A stretch of DNA of 33,132 nt from NCBI GenBank assembly GCA_019694555.1, contig JAIBBS010000091.1, forward strand, positions 1-33,132. Direction: 5' to 3'. Under the pieces are notes generated by a model. It worked only from the letters and a program-made list of their open reading frames with translations. It ran no database searches and was not told the origin of the DNA. The translations under genes were made by a program, and so were the position numbers. Within the stretch, counting starts at the first letter, position 1, and every line of letters starts with the position of its first letter. This document shows, in pieces, positions 10,614 to 18,540 of this stretch. Origin of the DNA: Nannocystaceae bacterium. Its GTDB lineage: Bacteria > Myxococcota_A > Polyangia > Nannocystales > Nannocystaceae.

Positions 10614-12140
10614 TCACGGCGGGTAGACCGCAAAATGCGCTTCGTCATCATTCGGAAACGCGAGCGAGGAGCATCCCGCGACGCCGATCCGTCCGTCGTC
10701 GGCCCTCGCCACCGCGTGCCAAGCATCGGGCCCGCCGATGAGGTCGAGGTCGCGGCTCCAGAGCAGCTGTCCGGCCGCATCGAAGTGGACGACCACCGCG
10801 ACCATGTGGTTGGACGATACGGAATGTCCGCCAACCGCCAAGCTCCGGCCTTCGGCGGCGACACTCACAGCAAGGAAGTTGTCGGAGGCGTTCGCGCCGC
10901 CGTCGTAGTAGACGGTCCAGCCTTCATTCCCCGCTGCATCGTATTGCCGCGCCCAGAAGTCGAACGTCACGCCCCCGTTGCCCAACACCCCGCCGACGGC
11001 CACGCTGCGCCCCCACGCATCGACGCCGATGCCGGTTGCCCAGTCGGTCGTCGGCGTCGACTCGACCTGCTTCCACAGCAGTCCGCCATCGGTGTCGTAC
11101 TTGCGCACGACGATGTCGGCGTCGGTCTTCTTGCCGTACTCGAACGCCGACACGAGGATCGAGTCACACGCATCGACGTCGACCGAGAGCGCGCCCTCCT
11201 TGGGACCGGAGAAATCGGACCACAGCAGGGTGCCGTCGTTCGCGAATTTCATGATCGCGGACTCGACCCCGTTCATTGGGTTCTCACGATCGCCGACCAC
11301 GACGATTGCGTCGTGGCTGTCGACCGCGATCCCGTGGGGGAAGTCACCACGCATGACCGGCCCGTCGTACACCGTGCTCCACACTTCGCCGCCGTCGGGG
11401 TCCAGCAGGCCGACGAGCCAATCATAGTTGTCGAGAGTGCCGACCAGACCCGCGAATGCGATGTTGTCCTGCGAGTCGACTGCGACGAAGTTGTGAGAGA
11501 TGTTGGCGCCCAGCGCGCCAGGATACGTCACCGTCCAAAGCTCCTGGTATGCCGGGTCGAACTTCCGGATCCACACGTTGCCGGTGACCAGCCCTGCGAC
11601 GATCAGGTTGCCTTCGGAGTCGAACGCGACGCCGGTGCCGCAATCGGCGTAGCCGTCGGGGCCGCCCATGGTGAGGACGAACTCTGGCGGCACGTCGTCG
11701 CTGCTCGTGCAATCGGGCTCGCACCCGTCGCCGGGCACGAGGTTGCCGTCGTCGCAGACCTCGCCGGGCTCGAGCAACGCGTTGCCGCAGCCGCCGTCGG
11801 CGCCGAGGTCCAGCGGGGGGGCGTCGGAACCGCTGCTGCTCGAGTCCTCGGGCAGGACGCAGGCTGGTGCGGTGGTCGAGCTCTCACTGCCGCTCGAGCC
11901 GCCGGTGGACGTGTCCGAAGGACCGCCGGTCGAGCTCGACGACGCGGCGGTCGTGGTGCCATCGCCGGAGTCGGCCGTGCCGACCGACGTCGCAGCGCTG
12001 GAGCTGCCGCCGCTGCTGCTCGCGACGGTCGCCGTGCCGCTGCCGGAGCTGCTCGTGTCCCCGCTTCCTGCGGGTGCATCGCTGCGGCACGCGAGCACCA
12101 GCCACGTGCACGTCAGCGCGGACCACCGGATGCGGAGCAT
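10614..12140 (-). CDS. Ser-rich lipoprotein with Cys-rich repeat and beta-propeller-like domain
   Basis: A 508-aa probable surface lipoprotein. The N-terminal signal ends in the lipobox LVLAC (Cys 18). Residues 25-92 are a low-complexity Ser/Gly/Thr linker. Residues 118-144 form a myxobacterial Cys-rich repeat (CGN..EPGEVCDDGN, then PGDGCEPDC; DUF4215-like). From about 155 to the end there are repeated blades of the SBBP/beta-propeller type: GVAFDSEGNLIVAG, FVAVDSQDNIAFAG, GIAVDSHDAIVVVG, GIGVDAWGRSVAVGG, each followed by a Trp-containing strand. Such proteins are abundant on Nannocystis-like cells and their ligands are unknown. TAGACT lies 6 nt before the ATG with TTGCTC 16 bp further upstream, so it has its own promoter, probably giving a leaderless mRNA. 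Confidence 0.85.
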   Translation of the reverse strand: MLRIRWSALTCTWLVLACRSDAPAGSGDTSSSGSGTATVASSSGGSSSAATSVGTADSGDGTTTAASSSSTGGPSDTSTGGSSGSESSTTAPACVLPEDSSSSGSDAPPLDLGADGGCGNALLEPGEVCDDGNLVPGDGCEPDCTSSDDVPPEFVLTMGGPDGYADCGTGVAFDSEGNLIVAGLVTGNVWIRKFDPAYQELWTVTYPGALGANISHNFVAVDSQDNIAFAGLVGTLDNYDWLVGLLDPDGGEVWSTVYDGPVMRGDFPHGIAVDSHDAIVVVGDRENPMNGVESAIMKFANDGTLLWSDFSGPKEGALSVDVDACDSILVSAFEYGKKTDADIVVRKYDTDGGLLWKQVESTPTTDWATGIGVDAWGRSVAVGGVLGNGGVTFDFWARQYDAAGNEGWTVYYDGGANASDNFLAVSVAAEGRSLAVGGHSVSSNHMVAVVVHFDAAGQLLWSRDLDLIGGPDAWHAVARADDGRIGVAGCSSLAFPNDDEAHFAVYPP

Positions 12141-12146
12141 CGACGA

Positions 12147-12174
12147 AGTCTACGCGCGACTCGGTGCCGAGCAA
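12147..12174 (-). promoter_or_regulatory. Promoter of the beta-propeller lipoprotein gene
   Basis: Reading the minus strand, TTGCTC (12174-12169) and TAGACT (12152-12147) are separated by 16 bp. The -10 ends 6 nt before the ATG at 12140. This is the most complete -35/-10 pair in the window and supports leaderless initiation of the gene. Confidence 0.5.
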
Positions 12175-12331
12175 CCGGTTTCGTGCACGTGTACTCACGC
12201 ATTCCAAACCGACTCGCGTCCACCTCGCCTACGGCCGGATGAGCGTACTCGTGACCAGGCGATGACGCGCGAACGACGTGCGCCGAACCTTCGCTCACCT
12301 CGATCCGCGTCCTCGCGGTGGGCTTGCCGCG

Positions 12332-13618
12332 TCACAGCCCCTGCAGGCTCGAGTTCACGATCGTCAGGCTGTGGCAGTTGGTGCCGACGGCGGTGCCGGC
12401 GTCGTGGAGGTCGCCGGTCTGCGCCTGCGTCCACGAACCGCCGGTGTTCTGCTGCATGCTCGAGTCGATGATCGAAAGGTCGCCGCCGAAGTCGTTGCTG
12501 GTGAAGAACAGGCCGCCACCGAACGCACCCTCGCCGGCGGCGTTGCCGGTGATCGCGGTGCCGCAGATCGTGACGTCGACGCTCTGGCCGTCGCTGTAGA
12601 TCGCACCGCCGTTGCCGCCCGATCCGACCTGGTTCTGGCCCGCGTGCATCACCTGGCACTGTGCCGGATCGTTGCCGTTGGCGCCGTTGCCGGTCGCCGC
12701 GTTGTCGACGAACAGGCTGTCGTAGATCGACAGCTGGCAGAACAGCCCGCCCACGGCGCCCGCGTTGCTGGCGTGGTTGCCGCGGAAGGTGCTGCCGGCG
12801 ACGACCATGCCCTCGAGGCTGCCCAGCACGTAGATCGCACCGCCGCCGGTGTCGGGCCCCAGCGGTGCGGCCTCGTTGTCCTCGAAGATGCAGTCGATCA
12901 CGCTGAGGTTGCCGTCGCGCATGTACAGCGCGCCGCCCTGGCCGTCGTCGTAGCCCTGCGAGCACGGCGGCGGCGCCTCGGGGATCGTCGAGGTCGGCGT
13001 GGCCTTGCCGCCGACGATGCGCAGGTGCTGCAGCGTCACGCGCGTGGCCGTGGCCATGAAGTTGGGGCTGTCGTACTGCAGCACGCGGACCTGGTGCTGG
13101 CCGTCGAGCGTGACGGTCTGGCCACCGTCGATCACGGTGTCGACGTCGGTGCGCAGCGACAGCGTGGCCGTGATCGCGATCGTCACCGGCGCGTCGCCGC
13201 AGTCGAACGTGATGATGCCGCCCTGCGCCACCGCGGCCGCGAGCGCGTCGTGGGTGCAGCTGGGCGCGGTGCCGTCCCCGACCACGGTGGTCGGGCTCGA
13301 CGTGTCGACCGCCTGTCCCAGGCTCGGCACGCCCTCGCTGCACGAGCCGTCGGGGTTGCCCGCATCCCACGGCCCGCCGCCGCCGGTGTCGGTGGCATCG
13401 CCGCCCGAGCTGTCCTGGCCGCCCTCGGCGCTGGCCGACGACGCGCTCGCCGACGACGCGCTGGCCGACGACGCGCTCGCGCTGCCGCCCGAGCCGCCGC
13501 TGCTGCCGGACTCGGCGCTGCCCGACGCGCTGCTGCTGCCGTCGTGGGTGTCGGCATCGGCATCGGCACACGCGCACACGAGCGCGATCACGAGGGTGGA
13601 CGAGGGGCTCCGTGGCAT
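12332..13618 (-). CDS. Parallel beta-helix surface protein (lipoprotein-like) with Ser/Ala linker
   Basis: A 428-aa exported protein. The hydrophobic signal VIALVCACAD carries an imperfect lipobox (Cys 15 or 17). Residues 25-75 are a Ser/Ala/Gly linker containing SASSA repeats from a 15-bp DNA repeat. The remainder is typical of right-handed beta-helix, POMP/Pbl-type proteins: LQHLRIVGGKA, LSVIDCIFEDNEAAP, VVAGSTFRGNHASN, LSIYDSLFVDNAAT, VTICGTAITGNAAG, LSIIDSSMQQNTGG. These N-x-A/T turns stack as rungs. The start ATG 13618 is the only good choice near the signal. A TAAAGT hexamer about 60 nt upstream may be its -10. No catalytic residues are apparent. It lies downstream of the small membrane-protein gene and may be transcribed separately. 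Confidence 0.8.
   Translation of the reverse strand: MPRSPSSTLVIALVCACADADADTHDGSSSASGSAESGSSGGSGGSASASSASASSASASSASAEGGQDSSGGDATDTGGGGPWDAGNPDGSCSEGVPSLGQAVDTSSPTTVVGDGTAPSCTHDALAAAVAQGGIITFDCGDAPVTIAITATLSLRTDVDTVIDGGQTVTLDGQHQVRVLQYDSPNFMATATRVTLQHLRIVGGKATPTSTIPEAPPPCSQGYDDGQGGALYMRDGNLSVIDCIFEDNEAAPLGPDTGGGAIYVLGSLEGMVVAGSTFRGNHASNAGAVGGLFCQLSIYDSLFVDNAATGNGANGNDPAQCQVMHAGQNQVGSGGNGGAIYSDGQSVDVTICGTAITGNAAGEGAFGGGLFFTSNDFGGDLSIIDSSMQQNTGGSWTQAQTGDLHDAGTAVGTNCHSLTIVNSSLQGL
13434..13478. repeat. Three tandem 15-bp repeats in the linker of the beta-helix protein
   Basis: GCCGACGACGCGCTS (S is C, G, C in turn) occurs three times head to tail. The unit length is a multiple of three, so gain or loss of copies would lengthen or shorten the Ser/Ala linker without a frameshift. 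The repeat encodes a SASSA-type pentapeptide on the minus strand. Confidence 0.9.
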
Positions 13619-13678
13619 GGCGTCGCGCTCCGGGTGCTGCCGCTCGGAGGGGGGCCGCGGCGGGGCAGGGTGAAGACT

Positions 13679-13896
13679 TTACGTCAGCCGCCGCGTCGCG
13701 TGCTGCGGTGACGACGCCCGCCGTCGGCGGATCCATCGGCGTGCGCGTGGGCCCGCCGCGGACGTGGCGGCCAGCAGCGGTGCGATCGCGGCGAAGCACG
13801 CCGCGATCGCGAGCGCACCGTAGCGCGGCTGCTGCGCCGCGACGACGGCATACGAGAGCGGGGCCCCATGCAGTCGCGGCCCGCCGCCGGACTCAC
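13679..13896 (-). pseudogene. Small membrane protein, apparent single-base frameshift
   Basis: GTG 13896-13894 overlaps the stop of the upstream membrane-protein gene (GTGA) and reads about ten codons (VSPAAGRDCMG). The frame then becomes Arg/Ser-rich nonsense. In the neighbouring frame, directly after a GGGGCCCC run at about 13860-13867, a convincing transmembrane protein appears: APLSYAVVAAQQPRYGALAI, a second hydrophobic stretch AACFAAIAPLLAAT, and a basic tail ending at 13679. One missing G would join the two into a 72-aa protein. Either the gene is broken, or there is a sequencing error, or translation starts at a CTG near 13873. Context: last gene of the coupled four-gene cassette. Confidence 0.5.
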
Positions 13897-14975
13897 GGCC
13901 GACCCGCGGCCTGCGACGAGGCCGGTGCCGACGCCGTCGCGGCGATGAGGGCTTCGCAAACGCAGGCTGCGATCCCGGCGAGCACGACGTGCGTGGTGGC
14001 CAAGGTGGGCAGCTGCAGTCCCGCGAACCCGGCATCACCGAGGGCGCCCACGATCGCGGCAACGGCAGCCAAGCCAACGAAGGCGCGGCGCGGCCACGAC
14101 GCGCTGGCGCTCACGCCGTGCCCGACGCCGGCGACCAGCGGCGCCAGCAACAGCGCGCGCGGCCAGACGTCGAGCCGCGCAACGACGCCGAGCAGCGTTC
14201 CTCCAATGCCCAGCGCAACCAGCGTGGTGCCGGCGAGCGTGAGGTGAGCGCGCCGTGCGGCACGAGCCGAACGTGCGCTGCGGGCGACCAAGACGTGTTG
14301 CAGCACGTAGACGCAGCCGATCGCGAACGGCACGAGGGCGGACAACGCGAGCAACGAAGCGGCGAACGCAGCGAACACGAGCGCCGCGACGCATACGACA
14401 CGCAGCAACTCGGCCACCACGACGCGAGCCATTGCGGCCAAGCTCGCGTGCGCTGCATCTGGCTGCGAGGGCAGTGGAACCGCCGCGACCGCGAAGCACG
14501 CCGGCACCACCAGCCGCACCGCGCTCGGCGGTGATCCGCCCAGCGATCTCAGCCACGGCGGCAGCGACGGATCCGACAGGACACCCTCAGACTGGCTCGA
14601 CGTGTGCGCCGCGCCACCGTCGGCCACCAGCGCCCCGCCGATCAGGAGCAGGCCGACGAGCAGCCACGGCGTGTGCGAGCGGATCGCGAGCCTTCGCAAC
14701 GCAACGAGCAGCCAGGCGAGCCCTGCGAGGACCAGTCCGACGCGCCCGTGCGTGACGAACACTGCGGCCGCGGACAGCCCCGCCGCGTATGTCGCGAGCC
14801 TCGCTGCCGGCTCGCCCGCACTCGACGGCCAGCCCGGTGGGGCCGGCCACTCGACGAGCGCGACCACGAGACACGCGGCGAGCGCGAGCCACCCGAGCGA
14901 GACGGTCGCCAGCGTGATCGCGACGAGCGCGGCGAGGCTGCCCAGCCACGTCACCCGCGACGTTGCACGGGTCAC
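13893..14975 (-). CDS. Polytopic integral membrane protein, unknown function
   Basis: A 360-aa protein with roughly nine to ten hydrophobic segments, for example SLAALVAITLATVSLGWLAL, WLLVGLLLIGGALVADGG, VVCVAALVFAAFAASLLAL, LVPFAIGCVYVLQHVLVA, LTLAGTTLVALGIGGTLLG and LATTHVVLAGIAACVCEAL. No transporter or enzyme signature stands out. The start GTG 14975 overlaps the stop of the 562-aa gene (GTGA); an ATG at 15053 would extend into that gene and is less likely. The stop likewise overlaps the next GTG. Coupling to the OmpA-domain protein and the unknown 562-aa protein suggests a common envelope complex, or a toxin-type protein with a membrane immunity partner; this is inference. Confidence 0.75.
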   Translation of the reverse strand: MTRATSRVTWLGSLAALVAITLATVSLGWLALAACLVVALVEWPAPPGWPSSAGEPAARLATYAAGLSAAAVFVTHGRVGLVLAGLAWLLVALRRLAIRSHTPWLLVGLLLIGGALVADGGAAHTSSQSEGVLSDPSLPPWLRSLGGSPPSAVRLVVPACFAVAAVPLPSQPDAAHASLAAMARVVVAELLRVVCVAALVFAAFAASLLALSALVPFAIGCVYVLQHVLVARSARSARAARRAHLTLAGTTLVALGIGGTLLGVVARLDVWPRALLLAPLVAGVGHGVSASASWPRRAFVGLAAVAAIVGALGDAGFAGLQLPTLATTHVVLAGIAACVCEALIAATASAPASSQAAGRP

Positions 14976-16660
14976 TTCGTTGCCCTCTGAAGCGAGAATG
15001 CCAGTCGTTCGGCTGGGAAGCCCGGAGCGGTGGGAAGCTCGGTGAACCGGCATCTCCAGTAGAACGACGCCCAGCTGCGCGGCATGCTTGGGTAGATCGT
15101 GTAGATCGAGTCATCCTTCGCGACGGCGTCACGGAGTAGATGCAGGAGACGATTGCTGACGAGCGACGGCCATTCGCCGATTGCGTAGCCCGCGCCATGA
15201 TGGAAGAAGACTTGCCATTCACCCGCGCGGGGCCTAGTGGCCGCTGCGCGATACACAAGAGTGCCTGCCCGTGGAAACGACGCGAATATCGTCTGGTTCT
15301 CGGGGACACCTGGAGCGCCCGCTCTCGCGTACGGCGAGGTTCCGTCGAATCCACGGTACTGCTTAGTTGCGAGGGCGGGCGATGCGTCAGCGGCAGCACC
15401 CGCGTCTGCACCAGCCCACGCGGCCCAACGAACGTGGACGTGAACGCAATCGTGCACGCAGATGAAGACCATTGCGATGTCGTCCAAGTCGATGGTCTCC
15501 ACTTGGCCGTCCTCGCGAAGCTCCGGGAAGCTGAGCTTCATTCGTGGCGCGAGGTGGACATTGTCAAACATACCCTGCCTCGCCACCTTGGCAATGCTCT
15601 CCCATTCTCCACCTTCGCGTTCAACGCAGTTCTCGAGTACGCGTTCCGCAGTGCGCGAGTCTGCGAGCGTTACTTCCGAGGGTAGCTGAGCGTCCCGGCC
15701 CAATGCGCGGTCCGGATCGACGAGGTAATAGTCGTATATGTTGCTCGTGACAGGGATGGGCAGGGGCGCGGCAAGCGTTCTTGCGGGAATGCCGGGGACG
15801 AGTGTCGTGTTGTTGCGGTTTGAGTCGGTGACGAGGAGCGTCTTGATCTCCTCCATCATCTCCGGGTCGCCGTGTGTCATCGCCTTCTTCGGACGCCGGA
15901 TCTCGATTGAGATCTCTGCTGCCTCGATGTCGACGTTGCTCATGAACATGAGGTGCGGATAGAATCTTGCGAAGCCCACGAGTGCGCCGGGGGCGAAGTC
16001 CGGGCGTTCGCGGAAGGTTGAGAGGCTGATCAGAGCGAGGTAGCGGCTGCTGCCGACGCATACACGGGCGGTGACGTCGTCCCCTGCGACGAAGTCGAGG
16101 AATCTCGGGGGGAGGCCGGCGACCGGCATGAACGCGTCGCCGAGCGCGTCGATGTCGGCGCGCTGCATCGGCATCAGACTTCCGTCGACATCCTCGTAGA
16201 CGAACGCGACCAGCACTGCGAGGTCGTGTTTAGCTTCGAGCTGCCATAACCCTTGGTCGCTAGGCGGAATCTCGCCCATCCCGATCGCCCAACGCCCGAC
16301 CACGAACTCGGGCGTGAGCGGCAGCTGCAGCTGGCTTCCGTCTGCGCGCGTGATCAACAGATCGTCGAACGCGATGCGGTCGGCAACCTTGACCGGGTGG
16401 GAGTAGTTCATGCCCATCCCGCGCGACCACAGCCGAACATCATCGAATCTGGCCGGGGTTGCCGCGTTCTGGTCGAACTGCCAGATCCGGTTTACCTCGA
16501 TCACTTCTGCAGACGGCGTTCCCCCCTCCTCGTCGCTGTCGTTGACCGGCTTCGGCGGTTTTGCGCGGAAGTCGTCGTCGATGGCGAGTCGCAGAGTCGG
16601 CTTGCTCTGCGTCGCCGTGAACGGCATTGTCGCTTCTAACAACTCGTCGAATGAAGGCAT
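14972..16660 (-). CDS. Hypothetical protein with Cys/His-alternating strand
   Basis: A 562-aa protein without signal peptide or membrane segment, not recognised. The N-terminal 300 residues contain beta-rich segments and tryptophans (EVNRIWQFD, VRLWSRGMGM, FVVGRWAIGMGE). Around residues 395-412 is VFICVHDCVHVHVRW, where C401, H403, C405, H407 and H409 alternate as on one face of a beta strand, suggesting a metal or catalytic site. A later EWQVFFHHGAGYAIGEW adds two histidines. The start ATG 16660 overlaps the upstream stop by one base (TGATG). DNA here is clearly richer in A/T than the trp genes (about half A/T around 16621-16680), which favours horizontal origin. It is the second gene of a coupled cassette. 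Confidence 0.75.
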   Translation of the reverse strand: MPSFDELLEATMPFTATQSKPTLRLAIDDDFRAKPPKPVNDSDEEGGTPSAEVIEVNRIWQFDQNAATPARFDDVRLWSRGMGMNYSHPVKVADRIAFDDLLITRADGSQLQLPLTPEFVVGRWAIGMGEIPPSDQGLWQLEAKHDLAVLVAFVYEDVDGSLMPMQRADIDALGDAFMPVAGLPPRFLDFVAGDDVTARVCVGSSRYLALISLSTFRERPDFAPGALVGFARFYPHLMFMSNVDIEAAEISIEIRRPKKAMTHGDPEMMEEIKTLLVTDSNRNNTTLVPGIPARTLAAPLPIPVTSNIYDYYLVDPDRALGRDAQLPSEVTLADSRTAERVLENCVEREGGEWESIAKVARQGMFDNVHLAPRMKLSFPELREDGQVETIDLDDIAMVFICVHDCVHVHVRWAAWAGADAGAAADASPALATKQYRGFDGTSPYARAGAPGVPENQTIFASFPRAGTLVYRAAATRPRAGEWQVFFHHGAGYAIGEWPSLVSNRLLHLLRDAVAKDDSIYTIYPSMPRSWASFYWRCRFTELPTAPGFPAERLAFSLQRATK

Positions 16661-18360
16661 CAGACGAACCTCCCGAACTCCGGCGTCCCGAAGTCGATGA
16701 TCCCGCCGCTTCCGGAGGCTTGTCGGGCCGACAGCAGCCGGACTCGGGTGCCTCGTAGCACCGTGAACGACACCATCCCATGCTCGTCGACGCGCATCTC
16801 ACGGACAGGTCGCCCATCGAGCTCGACCAGCACCGAGGCTCGCGAGAGCCCTCTGAGCGCTGCATCGTGCACGAACAGGCGCACGCGGACCTCGGGTGGG
16901 ACGCGAACGAAGGTGCGAGCGAAACGGCCGTCGTAGATTGCGCTGGCATCTTCGGTGAGCGCCTCTGCGGCGGTGGCGGCGTCCGGGAAGATCAGTAGGC
17001 TCGCCCGACGATGCGCTGGCGCCTCCGGGCCGTCGATGTCAGCGATTTCGATCGCTGGCGTAGGGTGACGTTCGCCGAGTGCCACGAACCCAGGGGGCGC
17101 CCAAGCGATCTCCCGCCGCAGCATCGCGAGACCGTCGGGGTCCGTCTGCATCAGCGCCACGAGGTCGGACTCGTACAACTGCGCAAACGCGAGCCACTCG
17201 CTTGCGTCGACGGATCGCCGCGGCGAAAGTCCAGCCCACGTTCGCACAGCAGCGAGGGCGTCCGCGAGCGCCGCGTCGTCGTCGAGGGAGATGGTCCCCC
17301 GCCCAAGGATCGCGTGGCTCGCGACCAGTGCGCATGCCAGGTCCGTTGGACTCGCGTTCGCGAACGCGTGGCCGGCCCAGCCGACGAGCTCCCCGCTGGC
17401 GAAGAGCTGCACGCTACGGGCACGCTCCAGCGAGATGGTATGGTTGTTGGCATCGCTCCCGACCGGGTCTGCATGGCCCGCGACGCAGAGACATCGACCC
17501 ACGCCTGCTTCGAGTGCGATGCGAAGCGCTCCTCGTGCGGTCGCCACACAATCCGGGACCCGCGCGCGCATGCCGCCCCAGCGCATCACCACGGATCCCT
17601 GTGCCCAGCCATCGAGCACGACTTCTGTGACGCTTCGCTCGGCTGCGGCGCCGCCTGGCGCGTCATCCCGGCGAGGTTCGCTTGTGTCGCCGCCCATATT
17701 CGGCCCCGCGCTGTCCGGGACCGCGTCGTCGGGCTCGCCTCGCCGTGCGCTGGGGTCCGCCGCAGCACCCTTGCCGGCACCCGTTCCCGGACCGTTGCCG
17801 CCGTCGCCGCGTCGCGTGACCTGCAGCTGCAGCGGCATCGCCTCGCTGTCCACCGGCACGTCCACCCGCACCGTGCTCCCGTCGAGCGTGCCCGCGCCCA
17901 GCGGCGCGCTGCGCCACGTGCCCGACAGCGGCCGGCCGTCTTGATCGATCACCCGGAAGGCCACGAACGCCTTCGCCACCGGCTCGGTGCCTGCGGGTGG
18001 CTCGGCGGTGCCGCGGCCGCCGTCGCGGCGCGTGCGGGCGTCGCGGGCGGCGTCGGAGAGCGAGGCCAGCCGCGGCGCGTCGTCGTCGTCGTCGTCGAGC
18101 GTCGCGTCGCCCGAGCGCGGCACGCCGTCGCCTTGCAGCGGCAGGCGGATCACCAGCGCGCGCTCGCGCTCGAGCGCGTCGAGCAGCCACGGCAGCCCCG
18201 CCGAAGGTGGCGCCAGCATGGTCTCGCCCAGCGCGCGCAGCGACGCGGCCAGCGGCCACGCGCCGGCCGCGTCGCGCAGCATCCACGCGGCGTGGCCCGC
18301 GGACCAGCGCTCGATCGCGGCGGCCGGGACCAGCCAGATCTCGCGATCGCCGACGCGCAC
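16660..18360 (-). CDS. OmpA-like domain protein with Ig-like segments
   Basis: About 566 aa. Roughly residues 1-110 are a helical N-terminal region (WLVPAAAIERWSAGHAAWML). An acidic run (DDDDDD) and linker follow, then an Ig/carrier-type segment (FVAFRVIDQDGRPLSGTW). A Gly/Pro/Asp-rich linker leads to an OmpA/peptidoglycan-binding-like core near 290 (VAGHADPVGSDANN, then ISLERARSV). A C-terminal carboxypeptidase-regulatory-like segment (VLVELDGRPVREMRVDEHG) follows. No signal peptide is visible, which is unusual for OmpA proteins but seen in proteins attached to injection machines. The start is uncertain: GTG 18360 is used here, TTG 18366 is possible, and frames reaching 18549 enter trpB. First gene of the coupled cassette; it diverges from trpB. 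Confidence 0.75.
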   Translation of the reverse strand: MRVGDREIWLVPAAAIERWSAGHAAWMLRDAAGAWPLAASLRALGETMLAPPSAGLPWLLDALERERALVIRLPLQGDGVPRSGDATLDDDDDDAPRLASLSDAARDARTRRDGGRGTAEPPAGTEPVAKAFVAFRVIDQDGRPLSGTWRSAPLGAGTLDGSTVRVDVPVDSEAMPLQLQVTRRGDGGNGPGTGAGKGAAADPSARRGEPDDAVPDSAGPNMGGDTSEPRRDDAPGGAAAERSVTEVVLDGWAQGSVVMRWGGMRARVPDCVATARGALRIALEAGVGRCLCVAGHADPVGSDANNHTISLERARSVQLFASGELVGWAGHAFANASPTDLACALVASHAILGRGTISLDDDAALADALAAVRTWAGLSPRRSVDASEWLAFAQLYESDLVALMQTDPDGLAMLRREIAWAPPGFVALGERHPTPAIEIADIDGPEAPAHRRASLLIFPDAATAAEALTEDASAIYDGRFARTFVRVPPEVRVRLFVHDAALRGLSRASVLVELDGRPVREMRVDEHGMVSFTVLRGTRVRLLSARQASGSGGIIDFGTPEFGRFV

Positions 18361-18540
18361 TCGCAATGGACCCGGCGGCGCCAACGATCCGCGATCATGC
18401 CCGTCGTCGCCCTGGCGCTTCAAGCCCTCGCTCCGCCTGCGCCGCGTCGGCCGGCGTCGCCGCATCGTTGCACCGCGGCGCCGCCCGAGCACCGGTGCTG
18501 GCGCGGCGCCGTGCGACTCGCTACCGTGCTGCGCACGCCC

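Noticed and set aside
13434..13478. Tandem repeats considered as a CRISPR array
   Set aside because: The copies are directly adjacent, 15 bp long, lack spacers and lie inside a coding sequence.
7997..18540. Accessory block considered as an intact prophage
   Set aside because: No integrase, terminase, portal, capsid, tail tube or lysis gene and no flanking direct repeat could be recognised.
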